A DNA stretch of 64,000 nt, from positions 248,001-312,000 of the forward strand of contig NZ_JAFCKB010000007.1 of the NCBI RefSeq assembly GCF_018130615.1. Direction: 5' to 3'. The position numbers and the translations under genes are program-made. Numbering within the stretch: the first letter of the stretch is position 1; every line of letters starts with the position of its first letter. Below are positions 35,388 to 42,560 of the stretch, in pieces. The notes beneath the pieces are model-generated. The model was given only the letters and a program-made list of their open reading frames with translations. It was not told the origin of the DNA and searched no databases. The stretch is from Bradyrhizobium manausense (GTDB taxonomy: Bacteria; Pseudomonadota; Alphaproteobacteria; Rhizobiales; Xanthobacteraceae).

Positions 35388-35446
35388 CCTTCATGTGAAA
35401 GGGTTTTGATGACGGATGCAGTGTGCGCCTATCCTGGCAAGCGTGT

Positions 35447-35460
35447 TTGCGCTGCGACAA
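35447..35460 (-). promoter_or_regulatory. FixK2/NnrR-type box upstream of nirK
   Basis: On the minus strand the site reads TTGTCGCAGCGCAA, a TTG-N8-CAA dyad with a good GCAA half and one imperfect half. It ends 59 bases before the nirK start codon. Members of the Crp/Fnr superfamily that control denitrification bind such sites. Confidence 0.7.
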
Positions 35461-35630
35461 GGTTTTGCCGGATTCGCCTCCGGTAAAATCCTTAAGAGGT
35501 TTGCCGAAGAGCCACCGCGTGAAGGGCGCAACGGCAGAGCACGCGACACAAGTCGCGCCAATAGCCGCGTCAGCGGCAAGTCATTCGCATGTTCAGTGAT
35601 GTTCGATCGTGAATGATCTAAATGCGTCGA

Positions 35631-35837
35631 TCAGAGAAGCTCGATCGCGATCCAGACCGTCGCCCAGACTGCGAGCGAGAGTGCAGCAAGCACGACGGCC
35701 GCAATGGCCAGCACGCGTACGAGCTGGCCCGCGCCGGTGGCCGGCGCGACGGGGACGGGACGAAAATCGTCGAAGCGGGGGATATGGCCGCGAATACCGA
35801 CAAGCCAGAGAACGAGATCGAGCGCGAACGACGCCAT
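35631..35837 (-). CDS. Small two-span membrane protein in the denitrification cluster
   Basis: This 68-residue protein begins MASFALDLVLWLVGIRGHIP and ends with a hydrophobic helix of about 22 residues (VLAIAAVVLAALSLAVWATV). A Pro-rich loop (FDDFRPVPVAPATGAGQ) joins the two. GGGAG stands eight bases before the ATG. It is divergent from hemN and both could use the symmetric TTG-N8-CAA site at 35905-35918, which is 67 bases from its start. I recall a small gene (bsr7087) in the same place in B. diazoefficiens. No function is known; a membrane role in low-oxygen respiration is a guess. Confidence 0.65.
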   Translation of the reverse strand: MASFALDLVLWLVGIRGHIPRFDDFRPVPVAPATGAGQLVRVLAIAAVVLAALSLAVWATVWIAIELL

Positions 35838-35904
35838 GGCCTATCTCCCAAGGGACGATAAGGGACGATGGTTGACACCATGGGCCCAATCCGGCGCTCA
35901 GACA

Positions 35905-35918
35905 TTGAGCAAGCGCAA
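35905..35918. promoter_or_regulatory. FixK2-type box between hemN and the small membrane gene
   Basis: TTGAGCAAGCGCAA matches the TTG(A/C)-N6-(T/G)CAA FixK2 consensus on both halves. It lies 85 bases before hemN and 67 before the divergent 68-residue membrane protein gene, so one site may serve both. FixK2 activates such genes at low oxygen in Bradyrhizobium. Confidence 0.75.
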
Positions 35919-36003
35919 GGTCGTCAGGCAGAAAACGGGTAATCCAATGCCATCCAGAGTCGGCCGCGACTGCCAGCGGCATAAATTTACGAATGGGTAA
36001 GAC

Positions 36004-37356
36004 ATGAGGATCGATCTCGCGGCCAATTACGGCGAGGAGCGTCTGCCGCGCTACACGAGCTATCCCACTGCGCCGCATTTTTCACCGGCGATCGGCGCCG
36101 ATACCTACGCACGCTGGCTGTCCGAGCTTCCCGGCGATGCCAGTGCGTCACTCTATCTGCACGTGCCGTTCTGCCGCGAGATGTGCTGGTATTGCGGCTG
36201 CCACACCCAGATCGTCCGTCGCGACGGACTGATCGCGGCCTATCAGCAAACGCTTTGCAGCGAGATTGCAGAGGTCGCCGAGACCATCGGTCGCCGTATC
36301 AAGGTCGAGCACATCCATTTTGGCGGCGGCACGCCGACGATCATGGCGCCGGAAGCCTTTGCCGAGTTGATGGCGGCGATGCGTCACGCCTTCTTCGTGC
36401 TGCCCTCGGCCGAAATCGCCGTCGAGATCGACCCACGGACATTGACCGCAGAGATGGTCGAGGCCATGCGGCTCTCCGGCGTCAATCGCGCGAGCCTGGG
36501 GGTGCAGAGCTTCGATCCCGTCGTGCAGCGCGCGATCAACCGCGTGCAGAGTTACGAGCAGACCGCCTCCGTCGTCGACAGGCTCAGGCGTGCCGGGATC
36601 ATGGGACTGAATTTCGATCTGATCTACGGCCTTCCGCACCAGACCATCGCGTCCTGTCTGGATACGGTGCGGCGTTCGCTCGAGCTCGCGCCGGCCCGTT
36701 TCTCGGTGTTCGGCTACGCGCATGTGCCGAGCTTCAAGAAGCACCAGCGCATGATCAATGAGGCGCACCTGCCGGACGGCCTTGCGCGCCACGACCAGGC
36801 TTGCGCCATCGCCAACGCGCTGAAGGAGGCCGGCTATGTGCAGATCGGCCTCGACCATTTTGCGCGTCCCGATGATGCCATGGCCGTGGCCTTCGATCAG
36901 GGGACGCTGCGGCGCAACTTTCAGGGCTACACCACCGATCAGGGCGAGGTGTTGCTCGGCTTCGGTGCCAGCGCGATCGGGCATCTGCCGCAAGGCTACG
37001 TCCAGAACGACGTGCAGATCGGCGCTTATCAGCACAGCATCACGAACGGCCGCCTCGCCACAGCGAAGGGCTATAGGCTCACCGACGACGACCGTCTGCG
37101 CGCCGATATCATCGAGCGGATCATGTGCGAGTTCGGCGCCGATCTCGGCGACATCTGCGCGCGACATGGCGCCGAACCGGAGGCGATGCTGGCGTCGGCA
37201 TCGCGGCTGAAGTCCCTGATCTCGGATGGTGTAGTGAAGCTGGATGGCGACCGTCTCGCGGTTGCGAACGACTCGCGCTTCCTGGTCCGCAGCGTTGCTG
37301 CCGCGTTCGATGCGCATCTCGATCCGGGGAAGCAGTTGCATAGTCGGGCGGTGTAG
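36004..37356 (+). CDS. hemN: Oxygen-independent coproporphyrinogen III oxidase
   Basis: This 450-residue radical-SAM enzyme decarboxylates coproporphyrinogen III without oxygen, keeping heme synthesis going in microaerobic cells. The iron-sulfur ligands are Cys57, Cys61, Cys64 and Cys66 (PFCREMCWYCGCHT); HIHFGGGTPTIM and GVQSFDPVVQRAINR follow. The N-terminal NYGEERLPRYTSYPTAPHF is characteristic of true HemN rather than the shorter HemW-like proteins. It sits between nirK and nnrR behind a FixK2-type box, consistent with heme demand for oxidases and denitrification. Confidence 0.96.
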   Translation: MRIDLAANYGEERLPRYTSYPTAPHFSPAIGADTYARWLSELPGDASASLYLHVPFCREMCWYCGCHTQIVRRDGLIAAYQQTLCSEIAEVAETIGRRIKVEHIHFGGGTPTIMAPEAFAELMAAMRHAFFVLPSAEIAVEIDPRTLTAEMVEAMRLSGVNRASLGVQSFDPVVQRAINRVQSYEQTASVVDRLRRAGIMGLNFDLIYGLPHQTIASCLDTVRRSLELAPARFSVFGYAHVPSFKKHQRMINEAHLPDGLARHDQACAIANALKEAGYVQIGLDHFARPDDAMAVAFDQGTLRRNFQGYTTDQGEVLLGFGASAIGHLPQGYVQNDVQIGAYQHSITNGRLATAKGYRLTDDDRLRADIIERIMCEFGADLGDICARHGAEPEAMLASASRLKSLISDGVVKLDGDRLAVANDSRFLVRSVAAAFDAHLDPGKQLHSRAV

Positions 37357-37364
37357 CCTCTCTC

Positions 37365-37471
37365 CGTCATTCCGGGGCGTGCGAAGCACGAGCCCGGAAT
37401 CCATTTTTCCACGTGATCTGCTGCATGATGGATTCCGGGCTCGCGCCAAAGCGGCGCGCCCCGGAATGACG
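37365..37471. repeat. CGTCATTCCGGG dispersed repeat, second copy
   Basis: CGTCATTCCGGGGCG at 37365-37379 is mirrored by CCCCGGAATGACG at 37459-37471, with an inner GGAATCCAT/ATGGATTCC pair. It matches the element at 33229-33333. It directly follows the hemN stop and precedes the box upstream of the DUF1858 gene. Confidence 0.8.
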
Positions 37472-37492
37472 AGTTGAGGAACTGGCGACAGC

Positions 37493-37506
37493 TTGCGCTT
37501 CAACAA
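37493..37506 (+). promoter_or_regulatory. Candidate FixK2/NnrR-type box upstream of DUF1858 gene
   Basis: TTGCGCTTCAACAA is a TTG-N8-CAA site with one good half (TTGC) and one imperfect half (ACAA), the same pattern as the nirK box. It ends 48 bases before the start of the DUF1858 protein gene. Confidence 0.5.
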
Positions 37507-37554
37507 AGAAACTCCGGCCACCTCCGCTATTTTCGTTTCGGAACGGAGTTGTCC

Positions 37555-37752
37555 ATGCCTTTCCGATCTGACGATGTGGTCGATGACATCATGCGTACGG
37601 CGCCGCACACGATCCGCGTGTTCCTCGCCTTCAAGATGGCCTGTGTCGGCTGTCCGATCGCAACCTTCCATACTGTGGACGATGCCTGCCGCGAGCATGG
37701 TATCGACCGCGACAAATTCCTGGCTGCGCTGAGCGATTGCGTGCCGGCATGA
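37555..37752 (+). CDS. DUF1858 domain protein, 65 aa
   Basis: This 65-residue protein is a stand-alone DUF1858 domain: FRSDDVVDDIMRTAPHTIRV, then the conserved MACVGCPIATFHTVDDAC with CxxC, and a C-terminal Cys. The fold resembles the N-terminal part of ScdA/RIC proteins involved in iron-sulfur repair and often accompanies nitric-oxide response genes. The ATG at 37555 is chosen because longer frames start inside the repeat. It lies between hemN and nnrR and has its own candidate regulatory box. Confidence 0.85.
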   Translation: MPFRSDDVVDDIMRTAPHTIRVFLAFKMACVGCPIATFHTVDDACREHGIDRDKFLAALSDCVPA

Positions 37753-37789
37753 GGCGGATCGGAGTCTGCGCGGGGGCGCGCGGATTTCC

Positions 37790-38010
37790 GGGTGAGGGAG
37801 AGCTTTCGCCGCAAGCGAAAGTGCCCTCACCCCTGATTTTTGTGTTCACCTCTCCGCGCTTGCGGGGAGAGGTCGGATTGCATCGCATCGCAAGATGCAA
37901 TCCCGGTGAGGGGGTACAGGCCTCGCTACGATCTCATACGTGGAAGGAAGCCGTCACCCCAACCCTCTCAGCGCGAGCGAAGCTCGTCGCGGCCCCGTAA
38001 GAACGGGGAG
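37790..38010. repeat. Compound repeat with GGGTGAGGG and CTCTCCC hairpins
   Basis: GGGTGAGGG at 37790-37798 pairs with CCCTCACCC at 37824-37832 around an inner CTTTCGC/GCGAAAG stem and is followed by TGATTTTTG, so it can end the DUF1858 transcript. A second module (CTCTCC...GGAGAGG, GATTGCATC...GATGCAATC) fills the rest. Related modules occur at 44268, 61490 and 63685. Confidence 0.7.
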
Positions 38011-38024
38011 AGGGAGAGGATAAG

Positions 38025-38735
38025 TTACGCCGCGCCGCTGTCCGGGTTTCGTTCCGCCAGCACGACGATCCGGTGCGGCTCGCGCAGGATGATGCGCTGT
38101 CGGCCGCTCTCGACGAGCCCTTGGCTCTCCCAGCCGCTGAGGATGCGGCTCACCGTGTGCAGCGTGGTGCCGGTCATCTGCGCAATGTCCTGGCGGCTGA
38201 TCGGGAAGTCGATCTCGATACCCTTTTCGAGCTTCTTGCCGGATTGGTTGGCGAGCCGCAGCAATGCATGCGCGACGCGTTGCTCGACCTGTTGGGTCGA
38301 CATTTCCAGGATGCGGGTGTGACTCTCCTGCAGCCGCTTGCCGACGGTCTGCATCGTGTTGGCGGCGAGGGAGGGAAACCGCTCGATCAGCCGCGGCCAG
38401 GCCGAGGTCGGCCAGATCAGCACCACGCTGTCGTCGACGGCCATCGCGGTCGCCGGATATTGCGCCGTGCCGATCGCCATCGCGAGCCCGAAGGTCTCTC
38501 CGGGCGCGACGTAGCGCACCACGATCTGCTCGCCGGTCGGCGTGGTCTTGGCCGCACGGACGTGGCCGTGCAGCAGCAGGAAGAAGGACTTCGCGTCCGC
38601 GCCCTGCTCGAAAATGGCGGTGCTCTTGGGATAGCGCGCCGAACGGGCCTCGCGCAGGATCTCGTCGAGGTCGTCCGGCTTGACGCCGGCAAACAGCGGC
38701 AAATGCGCAACCAGCGATGTGTCGACCTTGGCCAT
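38025..38735 (-). CDS. nnrR: NnrR, nitric-oxide-responsive Crp/Fnr regulator
   Basis: This 236-residue regulator has an N-terminal cyclic-nucleotide-binding-like domain (about 10-125) and a C-terminal winged helix (about 150-225). It lacks the cysteine cluster of Fnr. The recognition helix reads TLHTVSRIL (191-199), with His where Fnr has Glu and Ser196/Arg197 kept, as I recall for NnrR proteins. NnrR activates nirK, nor and nnrS genes when NO is present. The ATG at 38735 is preceded by GGAGG. A perfect TTG-N8-CAA dyad in the gap to nnrS may mediate its own control. Confidence 0.88.
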   Translation of the reverse strand: MAKVDTSLVAHLPLFAGVKPDDLDEILREARSARYPKSTAIFEQGADAKSFFLLLHGHVRAAKTTPTGEQIVVRYVAPGETFGLAMAIGTAQYPATAMAVDDSVVLIWPTSAWPRLIERFPSLAANTMQTVGKRLQESHTRILEMSTQQVEQRVAHALLRLANQSGKKLEKGIEIDFPISRQDIAQMTGTTLHTVSRILSGWESQGLVESGRQRIILREPHRIVVLAERNPDSGAA

Positions 38736-38787
38736 TCTGCCTCCTTGACGCTCGGGAGTGTGATGGCACCTGCAATCGTCGGACAGT

Positions 38788-38801
38788 TTGCGATAGCGCA
38801 A
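38788..38801. promoter_or_regulatory. NnrR/FixK2-type box between nnrR and nnrS
   Basis: TTGCGATAGCGCAA is a perfect dyad (TTGCG/CGCAA) matching TTG(A/C)-N6-(T/G)CAA. It is 64 bases before nnrS and 52 before divergent nnrR. It is the cleanest of the four sites in the cluster. Confidence 0.8.
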
Positions 38802-38865
38802 AACGGGTCGGCCGGGCGGCAGTATTTTTCCAAGCAACAGTTGCGAATTCACAGGAGTTGCCCCG

Positions 38866-40077
38866 ATGGCTGGTCCCCGATCCCGTAATTTTGCGGGCTG
38901 GCCGCTGTTTGCGAACAGTTTCCGGCCTTTCTTTCTGCTCGGCGCGATCCAGGCCGGCCTGTCGATCCTGGTCTGGCTGCCGATGTTCTATGGCGAGCTG
39001 TCGGTGACATCGGCCTTCGCGCCGCGGGACTGGCATGTTCACGAGATGCTCTACGGCTTTCTGCCCGCTGTCATCACCGGGTTCCTGTTCACGGCGATCC
39101 CGAACTGGACCGGTCGGCTGCCGATCCAGGGCACGTCGCTGGGGGCGCTGCTGATGGTCTGGCTCGCCGGACGCGCCGCGGTGGCACTGTCCGCCGAGAT
39201 CGGCTGGGCGGTCGCGCTCGCCCTCGACGCCGCCTTCCTGGCGCTGGTCGTCGCGGCCGCAACCCGCGAGATCATCGCGGGCGGCAATTGGCGCAATTTG
39301 CCGGTGGTGGTGCTCGTGCTGATGCTGCTCGCCGGCAATGTCGCCTTCCATCTTGAAGCACATTACGAGGGCGCGGCCGATGTCGGCATTCGCGTCGGGA
39401 TCGGCGTGGTCGTGCTGCTGATCTCGCTCATCGGCGGCCGCATCATCCCGAGCTTCACCCGCAACTGGCTGGTCAAGTTCAACGCCGGCCGCCTGCCGGT
39501 ACCGTTCGGACGCTTCGACGGCGTGGTGATCGGATTGAGCGCGCTCGCGCTGATCGGCTGGATCGTGGCGCCGCTGAACCTGATCACCGGCGTCGTCATG
39601 GCGCTCGTCGGCCTGTTGCACCTGGTGCGGTTTGCGCGCTGGGCCGGTGACCGCACCACGCGCGAGCGGCTCTTGTTGATCCTTCACGTCGGTTACGCCT
39701 TCGTGCCATCAGGTTTCCTGCTGAATGCCCTGGCCGGCTTCGGCGTGCTGCCGCCAAGCGCCGGCATTCACGCCTGGATGACGGGCGCGGCTGGAATCAT
39801 GACGCTCGCGGTCATGACGCGCGCGAGCCTCGGCCACACCGGACAGGCGCTGATGGCCTCACCCGCCACGCAAGGGATCTACGCTGCGATCATCGTCGCG
39901 GCGCTGGCGCGGGTCGCTGCCGTGGTGTTTCCGGCGCACAGCGATGTGCTGCTGCACATTGCGGCCTGCGGTTGGATCGTCGCGTTCCTCGGGTTTGCAG
40001 CCGCGTTCGGGCCATTGCTCGCCGGCAACCCGCGGCGCGCGCTCGCCATCATGGGCATGCCGGCTCCGGCACGCTGA
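38866..40077 (+). CDS. nnrS: NnrS family heme/copper membrane protein
   Basis: This 403-residue inner-membrane protein has about twelve helices. The NnrS signature is present at HVHEMLYGFLPAVITGFLFT and IPNWTGRLPIQG near residue 55-90, followed by GRIIPSFTRNWLVKFN in the middle and MTRASLGHTGQAL towards the end. NnrS binds heme and copper and protects cells against NO stress during denitrification. It diverges from nnrR and shares the perfect dyad at 38788. Conserved His residues expected to bind heme are visible in HVHEM and GLLHLVRF. Confidence 0.95.
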   Translation: MAGPRSRNFAGWPLFANSFRPFFLLGAIQAGLSILVWLPMFYGELSVTSAFAPRDWHVHEMLYGFLPAVITGFLFTAIPNWTGRLPIQGTSLGALLMVWLAGRAAVALSAEIGWAVALALDAAFLALVVAAATREIIAGGNWRNLPVVVLVLMLLAGNVAFHLEAHYEGAADVGIRVGIGVVVLLISLIGGRIIPSFTRNWLVKFNAGRLPVPFGRFDGVVIGLSALALIGWIVAPLNLITGVVMALVGLLHLVRFARWAGDRTTRERLLLILHVGYAFVPSGFLLNALAGFGVLPPSAGIHAWMTGAAGIMTLAVMTRASLGHTGQALMASPATQGIYAAIIVAALARVAAVVFPAHSDVLLHIAACGWIVAFLGFAAAFGPLLAGNPRRALAIMGMPAPAR

Positions 40078-40182
40078 AATTTCGTCCCGGCGTAACAAAC
40101 GTCGTCGTCGATCCGAAACTATCTTTCGAGGTGCGCCGGCTGCTAGCCTGGCGTGGAAACGCGATCGAGGAATGGATCGAAA

Positions 40183-40500
40183 ATGATCGGCGAAGTCGTT
40201 GTGATTGGCGGCCTGAATCTGCGTGATGATGTCCGGATCGAGGAATATGATCGGCTGGGCGAGCGCATGTACAACATTGTCAGCGGCCTTCCGGGCTTTC
40301 TGTCGGTCAAATCGTTCAAGGCCGACGACGGCGAGGAGCTGACCGTGTTTCGCTTTGCTTCGGAGGAGGCACTCGAAGCCTGGCGCACGCATCCGGAACA
40401 TATCGAGGCGATGAAACGAGGGCATGCCGAATTCTATGCCAGCGGCCGCTTGCAGATCTGCAAGGTCATCCGCGAAGTCGGCCCGTTCGAGCACGCCTGA
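40183..40500 (+). CDS. Antibiotic biosynthesis monooxygenase-like (ABM) domain protein
   Basis: This 105-residue single-domain protein has the dimeric ferredoxin-like ABM fold pattern: YDRLGERMYNIVSGLPGFLS, then SVKSFKADDGEELTVFRFAS and EEALEAWRTHPEHIEAMKRG with the usual W-x-x-H-x-x-H. Such domains act as heme-degrading or quinone-acting monooxygenases or simply bind small ligands. An in-frame GTG at 40153 could extend it by ten residues, but ATG at 40183 follows GAGG. It is immediately downstream of nnrS and convergent with the AraC gene. Confidence 0.8.
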   Translation: MIGEVVVIGGLNLRDDVRIEEYDRLGERMYNIVSGLPGFLSVKSFKADDGEELTVFRFASEEALEAWRTHPEHIEAMKRGHAEFYASGRLQICKVIREVGPFEHA

Positions 40501-40512
40501 TTTGAGTGTGAG

Positions 40513-41550
40513 CTAGGCTGCTGAGGCCGAGGGAGCGTCGACCGCCGTGGCCGGCGGACGAACGCCCCTGCGCCAGTCGGTGAGAGTGCAGCCGAAGCGG
40601 CCGCGGAACCAGCGGGCCATGGCGCTTTGGGCCGAGAAGCCGAGCTGTGCGGCAATATCCGCCAACGGCCGGCCGGGGTCCTCGATCAGCTGGATCACGA
40701 GATCGGCGCGCTGCGCATCAAGGATGGCCGAGAAGCTGGTGCCTGATGCGGCAAGGTGCCGGTGAATGGTGCGGCGGGTACAGGCGAGATGCTCGGCGAC
40801 GCGTTCGACCGTGCAGTCTCCGGTCGCGAGCAGGCTTCGCACGATCTCGTCGACCTTTCCCTCCCAGCTCGCCGGCCGGGTCTCGATCGCCTCGATCCGC
40901 TTGCGCAGATAGCTCGCGATCAAGGGATGCGCGCTCGGAATCCGCCGCTCCATGTCATGCGCCGACAATAGAATCGCGTCCTCCGCCGCATTGAAGGCCA
41001 CGCGGCAACCGAAGAAGTCGCGGTAGCGCTTGCGGTCGCGCGGCGGCGGGTAGTGCAGGTGCACCTCCTGCGGCCGCCAGTCGCTGCCGAACAGTGACTG
41101 GATGATGCGGTGGACGCTGCCCAGCGCCATGTCGATCGACTGGCGCGGCGCGGTCGGCCGTCGTCCCCGCAAATGCAATCGGACGGTCACGGTCTGCTTG
41201 TCCCTGACTACGTCGAGCTTCATGCCGTCATGGTGGACATGGATGAAGCGGGAGAATGCTTCGATCGCCTCGCCGACGGTTGCCTGTTCGCGCACGATCA
41301 GGCCGACCGCGCCGAAATTGGTCAGCCCTCCGCGCTCGGCCAGCCGCAAGCCGAAATCTTCGGCACCGGAGGCTTCTGCCGACAATTCGAGCAAGCGACG
41401 CACGCTTGCAACGGCGATGGGGGTATCGGGCTTGTCGAGCACGGCCGGCGGCAGCCTGGCCTTGCGCATCATCTGCTTGGGGTCGAGCCCGACCGTCCGG
41501 GCGACTTCCGGGTAACAGCTCAGGCCTGCGCTGCGAACGAGGTCGGTCAT
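40513..41550 (-). CDS. AraC family transcriptional regulator
   Basis: This 345-residue regulator has the N-terminal arabinose-binding-like domain found in OruR/ArgR-type AraC proteins (LSCYPEVARTVGLDPKQMMR; EASGAEDFGLRLAERGG) and a C-terminal double helix-turn-helix with VERVAEHLACTRRTIHRHLA and RPLADIAAQLGFSAQSAMAR. The inducer is unknown. The start at 41550 gives the normal family beginning MTDLVRSAGL; a much longer frame upstream runs antisense over the response-regulator gene and is rejected. It is divergent from that gene. Confidence 0.88.
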   Translation of the reverse strand: MTDLVRSAGLSCYPEVARTVGLDPKQMMRKARLPPAVLDKPDTPIAVASVRRLLELSAEASGAEDFGLRLAERGGLTNFGAVGLIVREQATVGEAIEAFSRFIHVHHDGMKLDVVRDKQTVTVRLHLRGRRPTAPRQSIDMALGSVHRIIQSLFGSDWRPQEVHLHYPPPRDRKRYRDFFGCRVAFNAAEDAILLSAHDMERRIPSAHPLIASYLRKRIEAIETRPASWEGKVDEIVRSLLATGDCTVERVAEHLACTRRTIHRHLAASGTSFSAILDAQRADLVIQLIEDPGRPLADIAAQLGFSAQSAMARWFRGRFGCTLTDWRRGVRPPATAVDAPSASAA

Positions 41551-41754
41551 GCGACCAATTCCTGCCAGCCATTCCTGCAGATGTCTCGAAATGTAAAGTT
41601 TCTGTCCCGATCCGTCAAATCCGGGACCAGCGCGGAACATACATAGGGAAAAGCGACGCACCGGCGGGAATGCCGTGCTCATGACGGCGCAGCAGGGCGG
41701 TTGGCCCCGCGGCCGTCTCGTATCATTTGACCAAGACATTGCTGGATCGGGATT

Positions 41755-42375
41755 ATGCCGGGGAACGTGTTTTCCAAGGGCGAGGTATTCGTCATCGACA
41801 CCGACGCTGCCTCCCGCGAACAATTGTCCAAAGCGCTTCAACAGAGCGCCTATGACGTGATCTGCTTTGCCGACGGCGCATCGCTGCTGTCGGAAGCCAA
41901 GGCGCGGATGCCGGCTTGCGTGCTGCTGGAGATGCCGCCGGATCGCTCCGCCCTCGATGTGCTCAGGCGCCTGCGCGAGGAAAACTGCATGGCGCCGGTG
42001 CTGATGACATCGGCGAACGGCAGCATCGCCATGGCGGTCGATGCGATCAAGAGCGGCGCTGCCGACTTCATCGAAAAGCCGTTCCGCACCCAGGATCTCG
42101 TCGGCCGGATCGATGCTGCGATCGATGAGTCTGCCCAGCCCGATTCGGCCAGGCACCGCTGGCTGCCAGGCTGCGAGCCCCTGACCGCGCGCGAAAACGA
42201 CGTGCTCGCGCATCTCGCCGCCGGCCGGACCAACAAGGAGATCGCCCGGCGCTTGCATCTGAGCGCCCGCACGGTCGAGGGCTATCGCGCCAGCATTTTG
42301 AAGAAGGCGGGCGCCCGCAACGTGACGGATCTGCTCCGCCGCATCTTCGGCCAGGCGTCGCCCAGCCAGGTCTGA
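41755..42375 (+). CDS. FixJ/NarL-like response regulator with degenerate receiver
   Basis: This 206-residue protein has a receiver domain (about 10-125) and a LuxR-type helix-turn-helix (about 140-200, LTARENDVLAHLAAGRTNKE and LHLSARTVEGYR). The usual phosphoacceptor motif LLDMRMP reads LLEMPPD, so Glu59 replaces Asp; the acidic pair is IDTD rather than DDD. Lys108 and Thr85 are kept. The protein probably acts without phosphorylation, or in a permanently on state. No histidine kinase gene is adjacent. The DNA-binding half is closest to FixJ. Confidence 0.85.
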   Translation: MPGNVFSKGEVFVIDTDAASREQLSKALQQSAYDVICFADGASLLSEAKARMPACVLLEMPPDRSALDVLRRLREENCMAPVLMTSANGSIAMAVDAIKSGAADFIEKPFRTQDLVGRIDAAIDESAQPDSARHRWLPGCEPLTARENDVLAHLAAGRTNKEIARRLHLSARTVEGYRASILKKAGARNVTDLLRRIFGQASPSQV

Positions 42376-42560
42376 ACGCTCCCAAGCTTGATTGTGCCGT
42401 GGCGTGGTGACGCGTTCCGCGGCCATGGTGCCGCCGCAGCGGCGCCCCATGGAAACCCCAATCGAACCAGTTCCTTCCCTGCCGCGTCTCACCACGATGG
42501 CGTGGCATGTTTTCGTAGCGTCCGGCTGGCGGCGCGGCGATATCGGCAGGGAGAAATTTG

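Noticed and set aside
37790-38010. Possible CRISPR or tandem array from repeated CTCTCC/GGGTGAGGG motifs
   Set aside because: The units are inverted rather than direct repeats, lack regular spacers, and match dispersed elements elsewhere in the window; no cas gene is near.
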